Below are positions 1 to 5,562 of a stretch of DNA of 6,347 bases, in pieces; position 1 is the stretch's first letter; each line of letters opens with the position of its first letter. The stretch is from Marinosulfonomonas sp. (GTDB taxonomy: Bacteria; Pseudomonadota; Alphaproteobacteria; Rhodobacterales; Rhodobacteraceae): the NCBI GenBank assembly GCA_026989405.1, contig JALSJL010000025.1, forward strand, positions 1 through 6,347, written 5' to 3'. The position numbers and the translations under genes were made by a program. The notes beneath the pieces were generated by a model. That model ran no database searches. It had not been told where the DNA came from and saw only the letters and a program-made list of their open reading frames with translations.

Positions 1-1
1 C

Positions 2-1543
2 TATGTGAACCCGGAAGGCCCCAACGGAGAGCCCGATGTCATCGGCTCGGGCCGCGACATCCGCGAAACCTTCGCCCGCATGGCGATGGATGACGAGGAA
101 ACCGTAGCGCTGGTCGCCGGCGGCCACACCTTCGGCAAATGTCACGGTGCGGCCGATGCGGCCCATGTCGGCCCGGAGCCGGAAGCCGCCCCGATCCAGC
201 AGCAGGGGCTGGGCTGGAAAAGCGACTATGGCACGGGCCACGGGCCGGACACGATTTCCAGCGGCATCGAAGGGGCCTGGACGGCCGACCCGATCAAGTG
301 GGACAATGGCTATTTCGACCTGCTGTTCGGCTATGACTGGAACCTCGTCAAAAGCCCCGCCGGTGCCTGGCAGTGGGTGCCGGTCAACCCCGACGAAAAG
401 GACATGGCGCCAACCGTCGACGGCAAGGGCGACAAGGTCACGACGATCATGACCACCGCCGACATGGCGATGCGGATGGACCCGATCTATGGGCCGATCT
501 CGCGCCGTTTCCATGAAAACCCCGACCAGTTCGCCGACGCATTCGCGCGCGCCTGGTTCAAGCTGACCCACCGCGACATGGGTCCGCGGGTGCGCTACCT
601 GGGGCCGGAAGTGCCGGAAGAAGAACTGATCTGGCAAGATCCGATCCCGGCGCTCGACCATGACCTGATCGACGATGCCGACATTGCCGACCTCAAGGCC
701 CGCATCCTCGACACCGGCCTGACCACCTCCGAGCTGGTTTCGACCGCCTGGGCCTCGGCGGCCACGTTCCGCGGCTCTGACATGCGCGGCGGGGCCAACG
801 GCGCGCGCATCCGGCTGGCGCCGCAAAACAGCTGGGTCGTGAACCGGCCCGAACAGCTGGCCAAGGTGCTCAAGGCGCTCGAAGGCGTGCAGGCGGCGTT
901 CAACGGCGCGCAATCGGGCAACAAGAAGGTGTCGATGGCCGACCTGATCGTGCTGGGCGGCAATGCAGCCATCGAAAAGGCCGCGCGCGAGGCCGGGCAC
1001 GATGTCGAGGTGCCCTTCACGCCGGGCCGCACCGATGCGACCCAGGAACAGACCGATGTCGCGTCAATGGCGGTGCTTGAACCCTTCGCCGACGGGTTCC
1101 GCAACTACCTGAAGAAGCCCTGCGACATCACGCCCGAAGAACTGCTGATCGACCGCGCGCAACTGCTGACGCTCAGCGCGCCCGAAATGACGGTGCTGGT
1201 CGGCGGGCTGCGGGTGCTGGGGGCCAACTACGACGGCTCGGACCTTGGCGTGTTCACCGACAATCCGGGCAAGCTGGGCAACGACTTTTTCGTCAACCTT
1301 CTGGACCTGGACACCGAATGGGTGCCCACGTCGGACGACGAACTGTTGTTCGAAGGCCGCGACCGTGCGAGCGGCAAGGTCAAATGGACCGGCACGCGGG
1401 TTGACCTGGTGTTCGGATCAAACTCGCAACTGCGGGCGATATCCGAGGTCTATGCGCAGGCCGGCAACGAACAGGCTTTCGTGAAGGACTTCGTCGGGGC
1501 CTGGAACAAGGTGATGAACGCCGACCGGTTCGACCTGGCCTGA
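2..1543 (+). CDS. katG: Catalase-peroxidase KatG, 5'-truncated by the window edge
   Basis: Bifunctional haem enzyme that dismutates H2O2 and acts as a peroxidase. The frame enters at Tyr (2-4) of the family signature YVNPEGPNG; this is the Tyr of the Met-Tyr-Trp adduct needed for catalase activity (Tyr229 in M. tuberculosis numbering). The adduct Met is at 80-82, and the proximal haem-ligand His lies in GGHTFGK at 125-127. A Ser at 260-262 in the SSGIE motif matches Ser315 of the tuberculosis enzyme, and the proximal Trp is at 278-280. The Arg of HRDMGP at 572-574 matches the mobile switch Arg418. The degenerate C-terminal domain follows to the typical end (KVMNADRFDLA). About 228 N-terminal residues, including the distal Arg/Trp/His set, lie left of the window. 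No frameshift or internal stop is visible. GTG at 5 is an internal Val codon, not a start. The gene is convergent with the racemase gene and ends 20 bases before a hairpin. Confidence 0.97.
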   Translation, partial: YVNPEGPNGEPDVIGSGRDIRETFARMAMDDEETVALVAGGHTFGKCHGAADAAHVGPEPEAAPIQQQGLGWKSDYGTGHGPDTISSGIEGAWTADPIKWDNGYFDLLFGYDWNLVKSPAGAWQWVPVNPDEKDMAPTVDGKGDKVTTIMTTADMAMRMDPIYGPISRRFHENPDQFADAFARAWFKLTHRDMGPRVRYLGPEVPEEELIWQDPIPALDHDLIDDADIADLKARILDTGLTTSELVSTAWASAATFRGSDMRGGANGARIRLAPQNSWVVNRPEQLAKVLKALEGVQAAFNGAQSGNKKVSMADLIVLGGNAAIEKAAREAGHDVEVPFTPGRTDATQEQTDVASMAVLEPFADGFRNYLKKPCDITPEELLIDRAQLLTLSAPEMTVLVGGLRVLGANYDGSDLGVFTDNPGKLGNDFFVNLLDLDTEWVPTSDDELLFEGRDRASGKVKWTGTRVDLVFGSNSQLRAISEVYAQAGNEQAFVKDFVGAWNKVMNADRFDLA

Positions 1544-1563
1544 AGGCGCTGAAAACACGTCGG

Positions 1564-1598
1564 GCGCGGCCTCGCAAGGGGCCGCGCTGGTTTCGTTT
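1564..1598 (+). terminator. Candidate intrinsic terminator after katG, possibly bidirectional
   Basis: A perfect 8-bp GC stem is formed by GCGCGGCC (1564-1571) and GGCCGCGC (1580-1587) around an 8-base loop. On the + strand it is followed by TGGTTTCGTTT, two T-triplets rather than a clean T-tract. On the - strand the bases after the stem include GTTTTC (complement of the AAAA at 1552-1555). The hairpin sits in the 59-base gap between the stop codons of two convergent genes, where a shared terminator is expected. The stem is clear; efficiency in either direction is an inference because the T-runs are interrupted. Confidence 0.65.
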
Positions 1599-1602
1599 CA
1601 GG

Positions 1603-2346
1603 TCAGGTATGGTCAAGGCGCGGATCATGAATTCCGGTCGGAAAGCCGCGCGGCATCAGCCCTGACTGGAACCATGACACGAAGCTGTAGATCGAAAACA
1701 CCGCAAGCCCGGTGGCTTTTCGAATGTCACGCGCATAGGGCACCATGTTGGTGCATTCCAGAACGATCGCCCCGACATCGCGGTGTCGACGCACCAGGTC
1801 GGCAGCCGCGTCCAGCAGGTCCAGCCGGCAGGCGTCGAAATCGATCTCGGTTGCATCGCCCAGGATCGCCGCGCTGAAGCAGCGCCCGCCATCGGTGCCC
1901 ACGATCGGTGTGTCCGGGTCGACCCCGGCGGCGGCCAGATGCGGGGCACTCAGCGTGCCTGCCGAAATCGTCAGGATACCGACACGCCGGCCCGGCGGCA
2001 GCAGGGCCTGCACCATCGGCACCTGCATCAGTGAAGACGTGGCCACCGGCACGCCAAGGGCCGTGCGCAGCCGGTCCTGGATCAGCGTCAGAAACCCGCA
2101 GTTCGTGGTGATCCCGTCACAGCCCATGGCCACAAGATCGCGCCCGGCCGCGATGAATTCGTCGGCCAGCCGCGACGCATCCCCGCGCACCACCTTTTCG
2201 GGCGTCGCCCCGCGCACCACCCGGTAGTGGACCGGAAACGGCCAGGTCAGGGCGTTGCCGATATCGCCCGGAATGCGCGGAAACCGGGTGTCCAGCATCA
2301 GTATGCCGACACTCGCGCCATAGACCGCCTTGCCGCCCTGTTGCAT
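1603..2346 (-). CDS. Asp/Glu/hydantoin racemase superfamily protein
   Basis: Encodes 247 residues and looks soluble, with no signal peptide. Members of this superfamily use two cysteines on opposite faces of a substrate carboxylate to move an alpha-proton; the fold covers aspartate, glutamate and hydantoin racemases, maleate isomerase and arylmalonate decarboxylase. Both cysteines are visible in family context: Cys83 in GITTNCGF and Cys198 in LECTNM. Having the pair argues for racemase/isomerase chemistry rather than an arylmalonate-decarboxylase type, which keeps one. The N-terminal strand GASVGILMLDTRFPR is followed by PGDIGN, a sequence seen in uncharacterised relatives. I chose ATG 2344-2346 because AAAGGA lies 6 bases upstream on the - strand; an in-frame ATG at 2395-2397 would add 17 residues without a comparable site. 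The gene is divergent from the ThDP-enzyme gene, so it probably belongs to the same locus. The exact substrate is unknown. Confidence 0.88.
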   Translation of the reverse strand: MQQGGKAVYGASVGILMLDTRFPRIPGDIGNALTWPFPVHYRVVRGATPEKVVRGDASRLADEFIAAGRDLVAMGCDGITTNCGFLTLIQDRLRTALGVPVATSSLMQVPMVQALLPPGRRVGILTISAGTLSAPHLAAAGVDPDTPIVGTDGGRCFSAAILGDATEIDFDACRLDLLDAAADLVRRHRDVGAIVLECTNMVPYARDIRKATGLAVFSIYSFVSWFQSGLMPRGFPTGIHDPRLDHT

Positions 2347-2451
2347 CCCTTGTCCTTTCAGCCTTGCCGCAGCCCCCGTTCGCGCGCAATCTTGCACCGC
2401 ACCCGGTAACCTGGGAAGCGAAAACTCCGGCCAGCAGGGAAAACGCGATCA
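2347..2451. promoter_or_regulatory. Divergent intergenic region with promoters for both flanking genes
   Basis: This 105-base gap separates two genes transcribed away from each other, so both promoters must lie in or near it. The racemase ribosome-binding site is at 2353-2358 on the - strand (AAAGGA). The ThDP-enzyme site is probably AGGGA at 2436-2440, 11 bases before its ATG, which is rather long spacing. An imperfect dyad, CCCGGT-A-ACCTGGG (one extra T in the right half), occupies 2402-2415 near the middle, and a small GCAA-TC-TTGC dyad lies just to its left (2386-2395). No convincing sigma-70 -35/-10 pair is visible. The promoter role is inferred from gene orientation. Confidence 0.55.
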
Positions 2452-4137
2452 ATGTCCAACCAGATGACCGGCGCCGAAGCGATGGTGCGCATGTTGCAGG
2501 CGCATGGGGTGCGCCATGTCTTCGGGCTCGCCGGCGATACCACGCTGCCGTTCTACGACGCCATGCTCCGGCTGGATCACGGCATCACCCATGTCGTCGT
2601 TCGCGATGAGCGAAGCGCTACCTACATGGCCGACGGCTATGCCCGCGTCACCGGCCGGGTCGGCGTGGCCGAGGGGCCTTCGGGCGGCGGCGCCACCTAC
2701 ATTCTGCCGGGGCTGATCGAGGCATCCGAAAGCTCCTATGCGGTGCTGGCGATCACCACCGATGTCTCCGTGGGCACCTACGGGAAATATCCGCTGACCG
2801 AAGTGGACCAGGACGCGCTGATGCGTCCGCTGACCAAATGGAACACCGTGATCCGACAGGCCGCCCACATCCCGCGCATGGTGCGTTCGGCGTTTCGCGC
2901 GATGACAACCGGGCGTCCGGGGGCGGCGCATCTGGGGTTGCCCTACGACATCCAGCATGACCCGGTGGATGCCGATGACATCCGGGCCGACCCGCGCCTG
3001 CAGACCTTCCCCGCTTACCGGCAAGCGCCGGAACCGGGGGCTGCCGAGGCCGCGCTCGATGCCATCCTGTCCGCGAAAAACCCGCTGATCGTCTGCGGCG
3101 GCGGCGTGGTGATCGCCGGGGCGATGGACGAACTGGACAGGCTGGCAAGCCGTCTGGACATCGCGGTCGCGACCTCGATTTCCGGGCAGGGCGCACTGGC
3201 TGACACGCATCCCGACTGCCTTGGCGTTGTCGGTTCGAATGGCGGCACCAACGAAACATGGGAAATGATGGAAAGCGCCGATCTCGTGGTGTTCATGGGC
3301 GTGCGTGCCGGCTCGACCACCACCGCGCGCTGGGAAGCGCCGGGGCCTGAGACCCGTATCGTGCATTTCGATGCCGACCCGATGGTGATCGGCGCCAATT
3401 ACCGCACCGAAGTCGGCATCGTGGGCGATCTGCGGCTGTCGCTGGCGCAGCTCAATGCCGAGCTCGACCGACGCGAGGCCCGGGGCTTTGGCGGCGCCGC
3501 GGCGGTGGCCGAACGCAAGGCGCGCAAGTTCGCGCGGTTTCGCGAACTTGCGGCCAGCACCGACCGGCCGATCCGCCCCGAACGCGTGGTTGCCGCGCTG
3601 ATGCAGGTCTTGCCGCCGGATGCCACGCTGGTCTCCGACCCCGGCACCAGTTGCCCCTATGTTTCGGCCTACTACCAGCAGCAGCTTCCGGGGCGATACT
3701 TCATCACCAACCGGGCGCATGGGGCGCTTGGCTATTCGATGTCGGCAGCGCTCGGGGCGTGGTTCGGGCGGCCTGCGTCAAAGACGGTGGCGCTGATGGG
3801 CGATGGTTCGTTCGGCTTTACGGTTGGCGAGCTCGAGACCATCTGCCGGTGCCGCGCCCCGATCACGATGATCGTGTTTTCCAACGCCTCCTTCGGCTGG
3901 ATCAAGGCCAGCCAGTTCGCCGACAAGGGCGCGCGATACTACAATGTCGACTTCGACCGCACCGATCATGCGGCCGTGGCGGCGGCCTATGGGGTGAAAA
4001 GCTGGCGGGTGGAAGACCCCGCGGCACTGGAAGGCGTCTTGCGCAAGGCGGTCACCCACGACGGCCCGACGCTGGTCGATGTGGTCGTGCAACCTCTGCA
4101 AGACACCGCAGCCCCGGTGCGACGCTGGATGGGCTGA
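2452..4137 (+). CDS. ThDP-dependent enzyme of the acetolactate synthase/decarboxylase family
   Basis: A 561-residue cytoplasmic enzyme with the usual three domains: N-terminal PYR (about 5-170), central Rossmann-like (about 195-335) and C-terminal PP domain (about 375-540). Glu53 in RDERSATYMADGYAR is the expected catalytic Glu that activates the ThDP aminopyrimidine ring. The cofactor motif starts at GDG 450-452 (Asp451, Mg ligand) and ends at Ser477-Asn478, where most relatives have Asn-Asn; the Mg-binding second Asn is kept. The usual SGPGATN-like segment reads GPSGGGATYILPG, and the GQHQMW motif of biosynthetic acetolactate synthases is absent (DPGTSCPY instead). It is therefore unlikely to be IlvB/IlvI; a 2-oxo-acid decarboxylase, carboligase or lyase in catabolism fits better. 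It is the first gene of the rightward cluster, before a DadA-like flavoprotein that could supply a 2-oxo acid. Family assignment is secure; the substrate is not known. Confidence 0.93.
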   Translation: MSNQMTGAEAMVRMLQAHGVRHVFGLAGDTTLPFYDAMLRLDHGITHVVVRDERSATYMADGYARVTGRVGVAEGPSGGGATYILPGLIEASESSYAVLAITTDVSVGTYGKYPLTEVDQDALMRPLTKWNTVIRQAAHIPRMVRSAFRAMTTGRPGAAHLGLPYDIQHDPVDADDIRADPRLQTFPAYRQAPEPGAAEAALDAILSAKNPLIVCGGGVVIAGAMDELDRLASRLDIAVATSISGQGALADTHPDCLGVVGSNGGTNETWEMMESADLVVFMGVRAGSTTTARWEAPGPETRIVHFDADPMVIGANYRTEVGIVGDLRLSLAQLNAELDRREARGFGGAAAVAERKARKFARFRELAASTDRPIRPERVVAALMQVLPPDATLVSDPGTSCPYVSAYYQQQLPGRYFITNRAHGALGYSMSAALGAWFGRPASKTVALMGDGSFGFTVGELETICRCRAPITMIVFSNASFGWIKASQFADKGARYYNVDFDRTDHAAVAAAYGVKSWRVEDPAALEGVLRKAVTHDGPTLVDVVVQPLQDTAAPVRRWMG

Positions 4138-4274
4138 CGGCTCAGGGCCTTGCGGCAGGCATACGGGGCCATCATGGGGCTGTCTGTTCGGCCATCTTGT
4201 GCCGCCTGCTGCATTCAGCGTTGCAATTGATGAAACATCTCGGGCAGACTTGCCCAAAGGTCAGGGAACATTCC
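4138..4274 (+). other. 137-base intergenic gap before the flavoprotein gene
   Basis: No gene is supported here. The reading frame of the downstream flavoprotein stays open across the whole gap and far into the ThDP-enzyme gene, but the translation has no family character. A 6-bp inverted repeat, GCGGCA (4152-4157) with TGCCGC (4200-4205), encloses 42 bases. A small hairpin, GGGCA-GACT-TGCCC, lies at 4242-4255 just before the ribosome-binding site. Neither is followed by a T-tract, so neither looks like an intrinsic terminator, and the two genes may still be co-transcribed. An internal promoter cannot be excluded, but none is recognisable. Confidence 0.4.
4263..4267 (+). promoter_or_regulatory. 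Ribosome-binding site fixing the flavoprotein start
   Basis: AGGGA sits 7 bases before ATG 4275-4277. It decides the start in a frame that is open far upstream, and it agrees with the dinucleotide-binding motif beginning five residues into the protein. Confidence 0.75.
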
Positions 4275-5528
4275 ATGAGCGCCAGACATATCGCCATCGT
4301 CGGGGCCGGCATTGTCGGCGTGGCAAGTGCCATCTGGCTGCGGCGCGCAGGCCATGACGTGACGCTGGTGGATCGGGCCGAGCCGGGCATGGGGGCTTCG
4401 TTTGGCAACGGCGGCATCCTGGCAAGCTGCTCGGTCGTGCCGGTCACGGTGCCGGGGCTGATCGCCCGGGGGCCGAAATACCTGCTCGACCGCGACTTTC
4501 CGCTGTTCCTGCGTTGGGGCTATTCGCTGAAGCTGCTGCCCTGGCTGGTCCGCTATCTTGCAAATGCCAACGATGCCGACACCCGGCGCATTTCCCGGGC
4601 GCTCACGACAATCGTGGGCGACAGCCTCGAGCAGCACCAGGCGCTGGCGGCGGGAACCGAAGCGGAAAAATGGCTGCGCGAAAGCGACTACAGCTATGTC
4701 TATGCCGACCGCGCCGCCTTCGAGGCCGACGCCTACGGCTGGGAACTGCGGCGAGAGGCAGGCTTTGTGCCCGAGATCATCGAGGGGCCGCAGGTGCATG
4801 AACGCGAGCCGATCCTGTCTCGGGGCATCAAGCTTCTGGCCGTCAACAGGAACCACGGGTTCATTCTTGACCCCGGCGCCTATGTCCGGGCGCTGGCCGC
4901 GCATTTTCAGGCCGCCGGCGGGCGCTTCATGCGGGCCGAGGTCAAGGATTTCGACCTGTCGGGCGGGCGCATCCACGCGATCGAAACCGATCAGGGGCGC
5001 ATTGACTGCGACGGCGCCGTGCTGGCCGCCGGGGTCTGGTCAGGGCCGCTGATGAAAAAGCTGGGCGTCACCGTCCCGCTGGAAGCCGAGCGCGGCTATC
5101 ACATCGTTTACCGCAACCCCAGCCAGGTTCCGAACGACCCGATGATGCTGGCGGACGGAAAATTCGTTGCTACTCCGATGTCCCGGGGGCTAAGGTGTGC
5201 TGGTATAGTCGAATTCGGGGGGCTCACAGACGAACCATCGAAAGCACCGCTTGCCCTGTTGCGGCGCAAGGTGCGCCAGGTCTTTCCCGAGCTGGTAGCC
5301 GAGGCGGAAGAAGAATGGCTGGGTTTCCGCCCTGCCCCCTCCGACAGCCTGCCGCTGCTCGGTGAGATCGGCACAACCGGCGTGTTTGCCGCCTTCGGCC
5401 ACCACCATATCGGGTTGACCGGCGGGCCAAAGACCGGGCGTCTGGTGGCCGATCTGATCCGCGGGCAAGCGATCAATCACGACATGCGCCCGTTCGCGCC
5501 AATGCGTTTTGCAAGCGGGCAACAATGA
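4275..5528 (+). CDS. DadA-like FAD-dependent amino-acid dehydrogenase/oxidase
   Basis: A 417-residue flavoprotein of the D-amino-acid oxidase (DAO) superfamily, typical in length for DadA-type D-amino-acid dehydrogenases. These oxidise the C-N bond of a D- or N-substituted amino acid to an imino acid, which hydrolyses to a 2-oxo acid; electrons usually go to the respiratory chain. The FAD-binding GAGIVG is at residues 10-15, with the ribose-binding acid at Asp33. GASFGNGGILA (40-50) is the DadA-like segment after the Rossmann unit, RGLRCAGIVEFGGL begins at residue 304, and the C-terminal FAD signature GHHHIGLTGGPKTG is at 375-388. There is no signal peptide; such enzymes are often peripheral on the inner membrane face. 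It is followed after 34 bases by the TRAP binding-protein gene, so the two are probably one transcript. Glycine-oxidase, sarcosine-oxidase or hydroxyproline-type substrates are also possible. A short run of unusual codons occurs at 5190-5207. Confidence 0.93.
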   Translation: MSARHIAIVGAGIVGVASAIWLRRAGHDVTLVDRAEPGMGASFGNGGILASCSVVPVTVPGLIARGPKYLLDRDFPLFLRWGYSLKLLPWLVRYLANANDADTRRISRALTTIVGDSLEQHQALAAGTEAEKWLRESDYSYVYADRAAFEADAYGWELRREAGFVPEIIEGPQVHEREPILSRGIKLLAVNRNHGFILDPGAYVRALAAHFQAAGGRFMRAEVKDFDLSGGRIHAIETDQGRIDCDGAVLAAGVWSGPLMKKLGVTVPLEAERGYHIVYRNPSQVPNDPMMLADGKFVATPMSRGLRCAGIVEFGGLTDEPSKAPLALLRRKVRQVFPELVAEAEEEWLGFRPAPSDSLPLLGEIGTTGVFAAFGHHHIGLTGGPKTGRLVADLIRGQAINHDMRPFAPMRFASGQQ

Positions 5529-5549
5529 ACTCGAACGTGCATCAATCAC

Positions 5550-5555
5550 AGGGAG
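5550..5555 (+). promoter_or_regulatory. Strong ribosome-binding site of the TRAP binding-protein gene
   Basis: AGGGAG lies 7 bases before ATG 5563-5565, with an A-rich spacer (AAAAAAC). It lies inside the 34-base gap after the flavoprotein stop codon and identifies the start just ahead of a clear signal peptide. It is the best Shine-Dalgarno match in the window, which fits the high expression usual for binding proteins. Confidence 0.8.
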
Positions 5556-5562
5556 AAAAAAC

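Noticed and set aside
2347..2397. Longer racemase-family protein starting at ATG 2395-2397 on the - strand
   Set aside because: The 17 extra residues are not family-like and lack a good ribosome-binding site, while the ATG at 2344-2346 has AAAGGA at 6 bases.
2449..3720. Long open frame of 423 codons on the - strand opposite the ThDP-enzyme gene
   Set aside because: Its translation is rich in Arg, His, Gly and Ala with no recognisable motif, as expected from the complement of a GC-rich gene. The + strand frame carries all the ThDP-family motifs.
4242..4255. GGGCA-GACT-TGCCC hairpin as an intrinsic terminator of the ThDP-enzyme gene
   Set aside because: The stem is only 5 bp, no T-tract follows, and it abuts the next gene's ribosome-binding site.
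3651..4274. Upstream extension of the flavoprotein frame into the ThDP-enzyme gene, as a 625-residue fusion
   Set aside because: The extension has low-complexity, out-of-frame character and overlaps a well-supported gene. ATG 4275 has a good ribosome-binding site and the FAD motif begins right after it.
4215..4976. 253-codon open frame on the - strand opposite the flavoprotein gene
   Set aside because: It is antisense to a gene with clear DAO-family motifs, and its translation shows no family character.
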